The notes below the pieces were generated by a model. That model was not told the origin of the DNA, did no database searches, and was given only the letters and a program-made list of their open reading frames with translations. Below, piece by piece: positions 1-7,529 of a stretch of DNA of 12,707 nt. Location of the stretch: assembly GCA_039183635.1 (NCBI GenBank), contig JBCDBL010000119.1:1-12707 (forward strand), read 5' to 3'. Made by a program: the position numbers and the translations under genes. This DNA comes from JBCDBL01 sp039183635 (GTDB lineage Bacteria > Pseudomonadota > Alphaproteobacteria > Caulobacterales > Parvularculaceae). Position 1 is the first letter of the stretch. Every line of letters starts with the position of its first letter.

Positions 1-35
1 TAGCCGTTTACGTAGCACCCCTTCTAATGAGACGT

Positions 36-506
36 TCAAGAAGCGCCCTTGCTGATCGCGTCAAGCCAGGCGCGCTCATGTCCCCAGTCAAAAGCCGTCA
101 TCATTTTTTGGGTCTCGGCTTGCGCTTGCTCCCAGTACGGCGCCGCCTTCTCAAAGGCGCGACGGCCTTTTGCGGTAATCGCAACATGCTTTTTTCGGCT
201 ATCTCGCAGATCATCCGTATAGCGTACAAGGCCTTTTCCAGCCATTGTCCGTATGTTTCGATTGACCGTGCTGGCGTCCATGCCGAAAACATCGACAAAA
301 GCGAGCTGCGGAAGGGCGGGCCGGCTCATCAGAGCGGCCAGCGCGCCAAACTGAAACGCTGTCACGCCTGCAGGACGCATAAGCTCCTCATACCGCCGGG
401 TGACGATCCGCGTCGTACGCCGCAGGTTAAAGGCGATGCAGTCGTTGCGATAATCGTGTTCTCGCGCGCCGCCTGTAGCGACTTTATTTTTATTCTTTTG
501 CGGCAA
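36..506 (-). CDS. MarR-family transcriptional regulator, divergent from an RND efflux operon
   Basis: This is a winged-helix DNA-binding repressor or ligand sensor, probably acting on its own promoter and the divergent efflux operon. The MarR core starts near CIAFNLRR. The recognition helix lies around DASTVNRNIRTMAGKGLV. It is followed by the wing, with the family-typical DLRDSRKKHVAIT, and a C-terminal dimerisation helix (RRAFEKAAPYWEQAQ). The start is uncertain. The frame is open up to a GTG at 617, with another GTG at 539, but neither has a well-spaced ribosome-binding site, and the extra residues do not look like MarR sequence. I chose the TTG at 506 because GAGAAGGG lies 11 bases upstream and the resulting 156 residues match the usual MarR length of about 140-160. 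The family call is firm. The ligand is unknown, and repression of the neighbouring pump is inferred from the divergent layout and the operator-like palindrome at 677-690. Confidence 0.88.
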   Translation of the reverse strand: MPQKNKNKVATGGAREHDYRNDCIAFNLRRTTRIVTRRYEELMRPAGVTAFQFGALAALMSRPALPQLAFVDVFGMDASTVNRNIRTMAGKGLVRYTDDLRDSRKKHVAITAKGRRAFEKAAPYWEQAQAETQKMMTAFDWGHERAWLDAISKGAS

Positions 507-640
507 CAGCGCTGGCGCCCTTCTCGTTAGGCCGAACACGCGCGTCGAAACATCGGTCCGGTTATCATGACATTGTAAGTTTTGAGGCGCATTACAAGAC
601 AGTCGCGCCCGCCGCACCGTCGTTTTCGCATGCGCCCTCT

Positions 641-661
641 AAATCGTTTGACTTGTATATA
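641..661. promoter_or_regulatory. Upstream imperfect copy of the operator region, with a possible -35 element
   Basis: This segment resembles 667-686. Both begin AAATC, have a TTT run, and end in TTGTATATA, with one base of length difference. The TTGTATATA cores start at 653 and 678, 25 bases apart. The right half-site at 653-664 is degenerate (gcg instead of CAA). A TTGACT hexamer at 648-653 could be a -35 box for the efflux operon. The -10 candidate 17 bases later (CATTTA, 671-676) is poor, so the promoter itself is tentative. A site here would overlap RNA polymerase contacts, which suits repression. Confidence 0.45.
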
Positions 662-676
662 GCGACAAATCATTTA

Positions 677-690
677 ATTGTATATACAAT
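677..690. promoter_or_regulatory. Perfect 14-bp palindrome, probable MarR operator (main site)
   Basis: The sequence ATTGTATATACAAT is its own reverse complement and sits in an AT-rich island between the MarR gene and the RND operon. MarR dimers typically bind short, AT-rich, two-fold symmetric sites of the TTG-N6-CAA kind, and this site has exactly that form (TTGTATATACAA). It lies about 147 bases before the adaptor gene start, with roughly 170 bases between it and the chosen MarR start. Binding here could control both directions. The symmetry is seen directly; the identity of the binding protein is inferred. Confidence 0.7.
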
Positions 691-836
691 GATCTACCTG
701 GCTTGCAGATGCGTAACGATGGGGTGCGGGCGGCTTTGACGACTGATTTCAATTCTTAAAAACCGTACGGCGCCACGGCCTACACACTGGTTGCGCCTGC
801 AGCGACAATGCGCTTACAAACAAGGTTGACGCTTAC

Positions 837-2024
837 ATGATGAAGATACTGCGTTTTCTCGCCGGGACGACAATGCGTCTCGCGGCGATCGTTTTATTCG
901 GCGCGCTCGGATATTTAGGCTTCACGTATTTCACCGCAGAGGCTCAAAACACCCGCAAAGCGGAGCCTTTCATCCAGCCGGTTCTCGTTGAAACGCTCCG
1001 CAGTCAGCAGACCTACATTGTGTCGCGTAAATTCTCCGGCCGGCTGAATGCGGCGCAGGTCTCGGACCTTGGCTTTGATCTCGGCGGAGAGGTGGAGACG
1101 ATTTCCGTTGCAGAAGGGATCCGCGTGTCGGCCGGCCAGGAGCTCGCCGCCCTCGACAGAGCGGCGTTGCGGGAACAGCGCCAGGAACTTGACGCCGCGC
1201 GGCGGGAGGCGACGGCCCGCCTGACCCGCGCCGAGGCCACCTTCAAACGGATCGAGCCCCTTGTTCCCGAGGCGGCGACGCAGCAACGGCTCGACGACGT
1301 GCGCGCCGAACGCGACGCCGCGCGCGCGGCGGTAGCCCGCATCCGCGCCTCCATCGACGTCATCGACGTCAGCCTTGAAAAATCGGTCCTGACAGCGCCC
1401 TTCGAGGGGGAGATCGTCATACGGTATGTCGACGAAGGCGCCGTCGTCTCCGGCGGTCAGCCGATCGTGCGCATCAACGCCGGCGGCGCCATTGAGGCGG
1501 AAATCGGCATCCCGGTCCGCTTCCGCAGTCAAATCGAAATCGGCAAGACCTATGCGCTGCAAGCCGGTGATCAGACAGGGCGCGGGGTCGCCAAGCAGAT
1601 CGTCAATGATATTAACGTCTCCACCCAGACGATCACGGTTCTTTTCGACGTCGTCGAAGATCCGGGGTTCGTGCCCTCGGACCTCGTGCGTCTAGCCCTC
1701 ACAGACACGGTGCGCGGCGAAGGCTATTGGGTCGACAACGGCGCGCTCCAACAAAGTTTGCGCGGCCTGTGGGCCGTTTTCTCCGTCGTCCCTGACGGCG
1801 ATGATCCAGCTGCGCCCGGGACGACGGGCGTCATCGCCCGCAACGACGTTGAGATTATCCACGTCGAAGAAGACCGGTCCTATGTGCGCGGCGCGCTTGA
1901 GGACGGCATGTTGTTGGTGCGTTCCGCGCCGCTGCGGTTCGTACCAGGGCAGCGCGTGCGTATCGAACGTATCCTGGACTCTGGCGCAGACGTGTCCGCT
2001 GTTTTTGAAAGGGCGCCGCAGTGA
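837..2024 (+). CDS. RND efflux periplasmic adaptor (HlyD/membrane fusion protein)
   Basis: This is the periplasmic adaptor that links an inner-membrane RND pump to an outer-membrane channel. An N-terminal hydrophobic helix at about residues 13-33 anchors it. There is no lipobox cysteine, so it is probably membrane-anchored rather than a lipoprotein. The order is the usual one. A first half of a lipoyl domain is at about 66-106 (GRLNAAQVSDLGFDLGGEV). A short, charged alpha-helical hairpin rich in A, R and E spans about 107-180, and the second lipoyl half is at about 181-215 (VLTAPFEGEIVIRYVDEGAVV). Beta-barrel and membrane-proximal domains follow. Two ATG codons are adjacent (837, 840), with AAGG 11 bases before the first. 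At 395 residues the length is normal for the family. It is the first gene of a two-gene operon, and its stop overlaps the pump start. The substrate cannot be read from the sequence. Confidence 0.92.
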   Translation: MMKILRFLAGTTMRLAAIVLFGALGYLGFTYFTAEAQNTRKAEPFIQPVLVETLRSQQTYIVSRKFSGRLNAAQVSDLGFDLGGEVETISVAEGIRVSAGQELAALDRAALREQRQELDAARREATARLTRAEATFKRIEPLVPEAATQQRLDDVRAERDAARAAVARIRASIDVIDVSLEKSVLTAPFEGEIVIRYVDEGAVVSGGQPIVRINAGGAIEAEIGIPVRFRSQIEIGKTYALQAGDQTGRGVAKQIVNDINVSTQTITVLFDVVEDPGFVPSDLVRLALTDTVRGEGYWVDNGALQQSLRGLWAVFSVVPDGDDPAAPGTTGVIARNDVEIIHVEEDRSYVRGALEDGMLLVRSAPLRFVPGQRVRIERILDSGADVSAVFERAPQ

Positions 2025-5000
2025 TCTCCACATTATTTTTCGACAACCGGCGCCTTCTCGTCCTGTTTCTGCTGTTCCTCGCCGTCGGCGGCGGCGCGGC
2101 GTTGTTCACAATGCCAAACGAGGAAGACCCTAGAATCACAGTTCGGGTCGCCACAATTTTTACGCCATTCCCCGGGGCGAGCGCCGCGCGGGTCGAACAG
2201 CTTGTAACTGAAAAAATCGAAAGCGCCGTCAAGGAACTCGACGATGTGGACGAGATCAGGTCCTCCTCCACGAACGGCTTGTCGGCGGTGACCGTCACGC
2301 TGTCTGACGCGGTGACGGACACGGATGGGCCCTTCGGGCTCGTGCGCGATGCGATTGACGACGTACGGCCGATTTTGCCGGACGGCGCCTTGAGGCCGAT
2401 TTTCGACGATGATCGCGGCGGCGCGTATACTGTTCTGATCGCCCTCACCTGGGGGCTGGAAAACGATCCCAACCTTCTCGTCCTGAGGAGATCCGCCCTG
2501 GAACTGCAAGACCGCTTGCGGAACCTGCCGGGAACGGAGCTTGTCACCCTGCATGGCGCGTCCTCCGAAGAGGTTGTCGTTTCGGTGAACGCGGCGACGA
2601 CCGCGGCACTGGGGCTCACCAAAAGTCAGATCGCCGCCGCCATCGCGTCCGCCGACGCCAAAGTCTCCGCCGGCTCCTTCAACGGCGACCGTTTTGAATA
2701 CAATCTTGAGCTTCGCGGCGAAATCGACACGCTGACGCGGCTGCGCTCCGTTCCCGTCGCCACCGACGACAATGGCGTCGTCATTCGCATCGGCGACATC
2801 GCCACCCTGTCCCGGGGCCTTGTGGACCCGGCGGAGGATCTCGCCATCCATGACGGCGCGTCGGCCATCGTGGTGGCGACGCGGCTTAAGGAAGATTTGC
2901 AAGTCGCCGCCTGGGCGGCCCAAGTGGAAGAGGCGTTGGGGGCGTACCGGGAGGATCTCAGCTACGGCGTCAACGCCGAGATCATTTTCAACCAGGGCGA
3001 ATACGCCTCGGCCCGATTCGGCTCGCTCATCAACAACCTTCTTCTCGGCGCCGGCATCGTCGTCGTCGTTCTGTTCGTCACCCTGGGCTGGCGGGCGGCG
3101 TTGCTGGTGTCAGCGGCCATTCCGCTGACAGGGCTGGGGGCGATCATTGTCCTGAACGCCCTTAACGTCTCCATCAATCAGATCTCCGTCACGGGCCTCG
3201 TCGTGGCGCTCGGGCTTCTGGTCGACGCCGCCATCGTCATGACCGACGCCGTGCGCCGGCGGCTGTTGAGCGGCGCTGCGGCGCGCGACGCGATCGCGGC
3301 CTCCGTCAAACGCCTGTTCATTCCTCTTTTAAGCTCCACGCTGACGACGGTCCTCGCCTTCCTGCCCCTTGCGACATTTCCGGGGGCGACGGGGGAGTTC
3401 GTCTCCGGCATCGGCAAAAGCGTGATGATCGCCCTGTCGGCGTCTTTCCTGATCGCCATCACCGTGATTGCGACCCTGGCCGGCGTCACCCTGGAAAAGA
3501 GCCTTGCGCGCGAGCGCGAAAGACGGTTCACGCCGTTCTGGGTCTCAGGGATAAATCCGGGGCCCCTCGGCTATTTCTTTCGCAAATCGCTGGAAGCGAG
3601 CGTACGGGCGCCCGTGGTTTCCATCGCCTGCGCCGTCGTTATTCCCGTTCTTGGGTTCATTGGCGTACAAACCTTGCCGTCCGCATTCTTTCCGCCGGCG
3701 GATCGTAACCAGTTCAATCTCGAACTTCGCCTGCCGTCCCACGTCGCCATCACCGAGACCGCGGCGGCCGTCGAACGGGCCCAAGCCTATCTCGACATGG
3801 TTGACGACATCGCTTCGGCCACCTGGTTCGTGGGCGCGTCCGCGCCGCCCTTCTATTACAATCTGGCGCAAAACCAGGACGGCAACGCCTTTTTCGCCCA
3901 GGCCATGGTGACGACGCAATCCCTCGATCTGTTGGAGCAGACGATCACACAAGTGAACGAGGAATTGAGCGCCGCCCTGCCGGAAGCGCAAATCATCGCG
4001 AAGCAGCTGAGCCAGGGACCGCCCACATTCGCCCCGGTGGAGCTGCGGATTTTCGGGCCCGATCTGGCGGTGCTCCAGGAGATCAGCGAACAGGCCCGGC
4101 TCGTCATGTCCGGGGTTCCTGAGATCATGCAAACCATCGCCAGCTATTCCGGCGGCGAGCCGAAGCTTTGGCTGACGGTGGACGAGGATCTCGCCCGCCG
4201 CGCCGGCTACACGCTGACCCAGCTTGCAGCCCTGATGCGCGAGGAGCTGGACGGCGTCGCCGGCGGAACGATCGTGGAAGGGACGGAAGAGCTGCCCATA
4301 CGCGTCCAACTGGACGATGCGCAGCGGCGCTCCCTCGACGAACTCGCCTCCATCGACTTTGAAGCGCCGGGCCGCGAGGCTTCGCTGCCCGTGCTTGCGG
4401 TGAGCACCCTCAGCCTGGAGCCCGCCGCGCCGGTGCTGCGCCGTTTCGACGGGGAGCGCGTCAACATCGTGTCGGGCTATGTGCGCGCCAACGCGCTGCC
4501 GGACACCGCGATCAACAAGTTCAACGCCGCCTGGGCCAAGTCAGGTTACGAATTGCCGCCGGGCTATCGTTTTCAGTTCGGCGGAGAGGCCGAGGCGCGG
4601 TCCGACAGCGTCGGCAATCTGGTGGGGCAAATCGGCGTCATTGTTGTACTGACGATCGGCGTTATCGTGATGACCTTCAACTCCTTCCGGCTCGCCGGCG
4701 TCGTTTTCATCGTCGCAGGCCTGTCCGCCGGGCTCGGACTTCTGGCCCTCGCCCTTTTCCGGTTCCCGTTCGGGTTCACCGCCATCATCGCCATCGTCGG
4801 CCTGATCGGCGTTGCAATTAACGCCGCGATCATCATTTTGTCGGGCCTTAACCGAAACCCCGAGGCCCTTGCCGGCGACAAACAGGCCGTCGTGACGGAA
4901 GTGCTCGGCGCATCCCGGCATATCTGGTCAACGACGTTCACGACCCTTGGCGGATTTCTTCCGCTGATCCTGTCGGACAGCAAATTCTGGCCGCCCTTCG

Positions 5001-5137
5001 CCATCACGATCGCAGGCGGCGTTCTTCTGTCGACCGTGATCTCGTTTTACTTCGTACCGCAAATGTTTTTGCTGGTCCGCAGCCGAAAAAACAGCCTCCC
5101 CGAACGCGAATTTACAGCGGTTGAAACGCCAACTTAA
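2021..5137 (+). CDS. RND-family efflux transporter, inner-membrane permease subunit (AcrB-like)
   Basis: This is a proton-driven inner-membrane pump of the resistance-nodulation-division superfamily. At 1038 residues it has the family's usual length and two-fold repeated layout. TM1 is at about residues 10-30, followed by a large periplasmic porter loop. A TM2-TM6 block starts near 335 (SLINNLLLGAGIVVVVLFVT). A second porter loop follows, and then TM8-TM12 from about 865. An N-terminal FPGASAARVEQLVTEKIE segment is typical of the family. TM4 reads LGLLVDAAIVMTDAV and TM10 reads GVAINAAIIILSG. The usual Asp-Asp and Lys pairs of AcrB are thus D402-A403 and N934-A935 here, so coupling may depend on the single Asp402. 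The GTG start at 2021 overlaps the adaptor's stop (GTGA), and GAAAGGG lies 7 bases before it, so the two genes are translationally coupled. No outer-membrane channel gene follows. Family call firm, substrate unknown. Confidence 0.95.
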   Translation: MISTLFFDNRRLLVLFLLFLAVGGGAALFTMPNEEDPRITVRVATIFTPFPGASAARVEQLVTEKIESAVKELDDVDEIRSSSTNGLSAVTVTLSDAVTDTDGPFGLVRDAIDDVRPILPDGALRPIFDDDRGGAYTVLIALTWGLENDPNLLVLRRSALELQDRLRNLPGTELVTLHGASSEEVVVSVNAATTAALGLTKSQIAAAIASADAKVSAGSFNGDRFEYNLELRGEIDTLTRLRSVPVATDDNGVVIRIGDIATLSRGLVDPAEDLAIHDGASAIVVATRLKEDLQVAAWAAQVEEALGAYREDLSYGVNAEIIFNQGEYASARFGSLINNLLLGAGIVVVVLFVTLGWRAALLVSAAIPLTGLGAIIVLNALNVSINQISVTGLVVALGLLVDAAIVMTDAVRRRLLSGAAARDAIAASVKRLFIPLLSSTLTTVLAFLPLATFPGATGEFVSGIGKSVMIALSASFLIAITVIATLAGVTLEKSLARERERRFTPFWVSGINPGPLGYFFRKSLEASVRAPVVSIACAVVIPVLGFIGVQTLPSAFFPPADRNQFNLELRLPSHVAITETAAAVERAQAYLDMVDDIASATWFVGASAPPFYYNLAQNQDGNAFFAQAMVTTQSLDLLEQTITQVNEELSAALPEAQIIAKQLSQGPPTFAPVELRIFGPDLAVLQEISEQARLVMSGVPEIMQTIASYSGGEPKLWLTVDEDLARRAGYTLTQLAALMREELDGVAGGTIVEGTEELPIRVQLDDAQRRSLDELASIDFEAPGREASLPVLAVSTLSLEPAAPVLRRFDGERVNIVSGYVRANALPDTAINKFNAAWAKSGYELPPGYRFQFGGEAEARSDSVGNLVGQIGVIVVLTIGVIVMTFNSFRLAGVVFIVAGLSAGLGLLALALFRFPFGFTAIIAIVGLIGVAINAAIIILSGLNRNPEALAGDKQAVVTEVLGASRHIWSTTFTTLGGFLPLILSDSKFWPPFAITIAGGVLLSTVISFYFVPQMFLLVRSRKNSLPEREFTAVETPT

Positions 5138-5162
5138 GCGGGCGCGTCCTTTATTCAGCGAA

Positions 5163-5191
5163 GGCGGGCGAGCGGAGAACACTCACCCGCC
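5163..5191. terminator. Hairpin between the convergent RND operon and dcaP-like gene
   Basis: The arms GGCGGGCGAG and CTCACCCGCC flank a 9-base loop. They pair over 10 positions with one C-A mismatch read on the plus strand. Read on the minus strand, the mismatch becomes a G-U wobble, so the hairpin is slightly better as an end for the porin transcript. Neither side carries a strong T run, so termination efficiency is uncertain. It is the only clear secondary structure in the 64-base gap between the two stop codons. Confidence 0.5.
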
Positions 5192-5201
5192 GCATCACCG
5201 G

Positions 5202-6635
5202 TTAGAAACTGTATTTTGTAGAAAACTGGAACTTGTTCATGTCGCCGTCAAGACCGCTGTCGAGGCGGCGGTTGGAGTAGATATACTCAAAACCGATATC
5301 GATTTTATCCACAGGCGAATGAATGATATTGGCGTGAACGGAGTAAACCCGATCGGTCGTGCCGTCGCCCACCAGTTCAACCGGGTTGTCGGCGGCGAAG
5401 TATCCGCCGGTGAGGCTGGAGCGCCATTTCGGCGTCCAAAAATGCCGGTAGGAGGCGAAGCCCGAATAGGTTTCGATGGGATCAAGCTCGCCCCTCGCAT
5501 CGACGGCGGCGTCGTTTACGATATTGACGCCGATATAGCGGCCAAGCCCCTCCCCCGCCGTCGCCATGAAGCGAAAATCATTCTTGCCCCAGGCGTTCAG
5601 CTTGCCCGAAAGGCTGAGCCCGTAACCGATTGCAGTGTCCTCCACGGCGCCGGGCACAAGCTCGTCCTCTATATGCAGAGCCCTGACGATGCCGGCGGCC
5701 GCAAAATGGCCCCAGTCGCCTTTTTTACCGTAGCGGACAACGGCGTCCGGGGCGATGTCGTCGCCGGGCAGCAGGCGCGCGCCGGCCGACGTCGTCACCG
5801 TGGTTTCAGGCTGTTCCAGCGCGATCTGGAACGGGCCTTTGGTGTAACGAACCATTGGCTGACGGATAAAGACGGTGCCCTCCGTCGGGCCGATAAAGTC
5901 GAGATTGTCCGGCAAGGCCGACACATCCTGGAACGTCGACCAGGCTTGGCCGAACAGCCAGTTGTCGATCGTAACGTACGCCTGACGCATGCGCGGCGTG
6001 TAACTGTTTGAAACCCGTTCGTTGCCGTCGTTTGTCACCTGAAAATCGAACTCCAGCTTGCCGCCGATTTCACGGCCGCCGCGCTCTGAATCCATCGTAA
6101 AAATAAAGCGGGTCTCCCTGGGGTTGAAGTCGAAGTCCGCGCCGTCGCCCTCGCCGCCCACGGGGACCAGCCCGGGGATGTAAAAGTCACGGCCGAGGCT
6201 TGAGGACGGCAGATCGCCGCTGGAAAAATCCGTAAACGATGCATCGAGCTTTACGAAGCCCGTAAAGCCGAATTGCGTGTCGCCGACGCGAAAGCCTTCG
6301 GTTTTTTCCCGGGTCCGCAAGGGCGTCTGCGCGGCGATCCCGCCGGGGGTTTCCAGCTCAATCAGCACAGGCGCGGCGGCGCTGTCGGCGCCCTGTCTTA
6401 AGATTTTACCGGCGTCCTGGAGCGTACGGGCCTCCTCGGCGGTCAATTGCGCCCCGCCCGTCTCCAGACGCATCAAAATCCGGTCGAGCCTGCCCTCCAG
6501 CGCCGACATGCGGCTTTCCAGGGCCTCCACACGGTCCGCCGCGGCGGCGGGAACGGCCAGCGTCAGAGACGTTGCGGCCAGAAGAGCGCATTTCAGCGCG
6601 CGACGTTGCAGGGCGGTCACCATCCGAAAAGCCAT
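5202..6635 (-). CDS. DcaP-like trimeric outer-membrane porin
   Basis: This is a trimeric outer-membrane channel, likely passing small carboxylates. The start at 6635 is set by a strong GGGAGGA 7 bases upstream, giving 477 residues. Residues 1-33 form a signal peptide with a hydrophobic core (LLAATSLTLAVPAAAA) and an AAA-D cleavage site. Next comes a short coiled coil with a regular a/d pattern (V36, L39, M43, L46, L50, I53, L57). From about residue 110 on there are alternating beta strands. The DcaP-type core GTVFIRQPMVRYTKGPFQIA, followed by LEQPETTVTT, is clear. The protein ends in Phe (STKYSF), as beta-barrel substrates of the Bam complex do. In Acinetobacter, DcaP was first linked to dicarboxylate use. 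Here it lies divergent to crbR beside an acetate-type symporter, so carboxylate entry is plausible but not proven. It is convergent with the RND operon and unlikely to be that pump's exit duct. Confidence 0.87.
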   Translation of the reverse strand: MAFRMVTALQRRALKCALLAATSLTLAVPAAAADRVEALESRMSALEGRLDRILMRLETGGAQLTAEEARTLQDAGKILRQGADSAAAPVLIELETPGGIAAQTPLRTREKTEGFRVGDTQFGFTGFVKLDASFTDFSSGDLPSSSLGRDFYIPGLVPVGGEGDGADFDFNPRETRFIFTMDSERGGREIGGKLEFDFQVTNDGNERVSNSYTPRMRQAYVTIDNWLFGQAWSTFQDVSALPDNLDFIGPTEGTVFIRQPMVRYTKGPFQIALEQPETTVTTSAGARLLPGDDIAPDAVVRYGKKGDWGHFAAAGIVRALHIEDELVPGAVEDTAIGYGLSLSGKLNAWGKNDFRFMATAGEGLGRYIGVNIVNDAAVDARGELDPIETYSGFASYRHFWTPKWRSSLTGGYFAADNPVELVGDGTTDRVYSVHANIIHSPVDKIDIGFEYIYSNRRLDSGLDGDMNKFQFSTKYSF

Positions 6636-6642
6636 CGACAAA

Positions 6643-6649
6643 TCCTCCC
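6643..6649 (-). promoter_or_regulatory. Strong ribosome-binding site that fixes the porin start
   Basis: GGGAGGA on the minus strand lies 7 bases before the ATG at 6635. The reading frame stays open upstream to 7046. The residues it would encode there overlap the response regulator antisense and lack a signal peptide start, so this site decides for 6635. Confidence 0.8.
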
Positions 6650-6759
6650 GTCTTTTGCGATCTTGTTGCGGCGAGTGTCGGGGAGAACGCCCAAGCTTTC
6701 CATTGGCGATTGGTCTATCAGACAAAGGTCGAATGGATGCGGCCCGGCTTTTGGCCCAT

Positions 6760-6771
6760 GATGATATCATC
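6760..6771. promoter_or_regulatory. 12-bp perfect palindrome in the porin/crbR divergent gap
   Basis: GATGATATCATC is a perfect inverted repeat near the middle of the 237-base gap between the two divergent genes (125 bases from the porin start, 102 from the chosen crbR start). The position suits an operator shared by both genes. No matching second copy was seen nearby, and I know of no established CrbR consensus to compare it with. The symmetry is seen; the function is conjecture. Confidence 0.3.
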
Positions 6772-6860
6772 GCCGCCTTATATTGCGCGCCGGCCCGTTT
6801 CAGGAATTGATCCATAGACGGCCGAAGCGTTAGTGTTGTGTGTCCTTGTGTTCCGATAGT

Positions 6861-6867
6861 GAGGAGG
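6861..6867 (+). promoter_or_regulatory. Ribosome-binding site that decides the crbR start
   Basis: GAGGAGG ends 5 bases before the GTG at 6873. The earlier in-frame GTG at 6840 has no comparable site, and the 11 residues it would add precede the normal start of a receiver domain. Confidence 0.75.
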
Positions 6868-6872
6868 CGCCG

Positions 6873-7526
6873 GTGCGCGGCAAACCGATCATCATTGCGG
6901 ACGACCACCCCCTGTTCCGGGGCGCCTTGCGCCAGGCGATCGCCGGCGCGGCGCCGGACCGCGACATTCTGGAAGCGCCGTCCCTCGCCGACGCACGCGC
7001 GGCGATCGACGATGCGAAGCCGGGCCTTTTGTGCCTCGATCTCCATATGATGGACTCAGAGGGCTTCGCCGGGCTCATCGCCCTGCGTCAGGATCATCCC
7101 GCCCTGCCTGTGATCGTCGTATCGGGCAGCGAGGCGGACAATGTCGCCCGCCGCGCCCTCGCCTTCGGCGCCATGGCCTTCGTGCCGAAATCCTCGGACA
7201 TCGACGTCATTCGGGCGGCCATCGCCGCCGTGCTCGACGGGGAGACATGGGCGCCGCCCGGGGCGGAGGACGCTGCGCCGTCTGCGGAGGCGGATGAGGT
7301 AAAAAAACTTTCCGACCTCACCCCGGCGCAGTTGAAGGTCTTGCTTCTTGTGCACAAGGGGTTGCTGAACAAACAGATCGCCTACGAACTGGATATCAGC
7401 GAGGCCACGGTGAAAGCCCATATGACGGCGATCATGCGCAAGCTCGACGTGCAAACCCGCACCCAGGCGGCGATGATCGCCGGAGCGCTTTTGGTCGAAA
7501 CGGACGTGACGAAGGACGACGGCTGA
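6873..7526 (+). CDS. crbR: LuxR/NarL-type response regulator, CrbR/ErdR family
   Basis: This is the DNA-binding partner of a CrbS-type kinase. From the GTG at 6873 the protein has 217 residues. The receiver domain (about 5-125) has the acidic pair in IIADDHPLF (D10, D11). The phosphorylation site is D56 in GLLCLDLHM, followed by the switch Ser in VVSGS and the conserved Lys in FVPKSSD. A helix-turn-helix of LuxR type follows in the C-terminal third (LTPAQLKVLLLVHKGLLNKQ, then ISEATVKAHM and IMRKLDVQTRTQA). In Vibrio and Pseudomonas, proteins of this kind activate acs and actP for acetate use. The gene is divergent from the porin and convergent with the kinase gene, with 3 bases between stops. 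NarL-type regulators look alike, so the specific name rests on the neighbouring CrbS and ActP. Confidence 0.88.
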   Translation: MRGKPIIIADDHPLFRGALRQAIAGAAPDRDILEAPSLADARAAIDDAKPGLLCLDLHMMDSEGFAGLIALRQDHPALPVIVVSGSEADNVARRALAFGAMAFVPKSSDIDVIRAAIAAVLDGETWAPPGAEDAAPSAEADEVKKLSDLTPAQLKVLLLVHKGLLNKQIAYELDISEATVKAHMTAIMRKLDVQTRTQAAMIAGALLVETDVTKDDG

Positions 7527-7529
7527 CGT

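Noticed and set aside
507..617. N-terminal extension of the MarR regulator from GTG 617 or GTG 539
   Set aside because: No well-placed ribosome-binding site at either codon, and the added residues do not resemble the MarR N-terminus; kept only as alternative starts.
736..760. TTGACG at 736-741 as a promoter for the efflux operon
   Set aside because: No acceptable -10 hexamer at 16-18 bases; left out as a feature.
3545..4309. 254-codon minus-strand open frame inside the RND pump gene
   Set aside because: Antisense shadow rich in R, G and H with no family resemblance; the RND frame is intact there.
5121..6011. 296-codon plus-strand open frame across the porin gene
   Set aside because: Antisense to a well-supported porin and without recognisable domains; a shadow of codon bias.
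6840..6872. Earlier GTG start for crbR at 6840
   Set aside because: Poor ribosome-binding site and an atypical extra 11 residues ahead of the receiver domain; the GTG at 6873 has GAGGAGG at ideal spacing.
6636..7046. Extension of the porin frame upstream to 7046
   Set aside because: It runs antisense through crbR, lacks a ribosome-binding site, and would bury the signal peptide; the site at 6643-6649 fixes the start at 6635.
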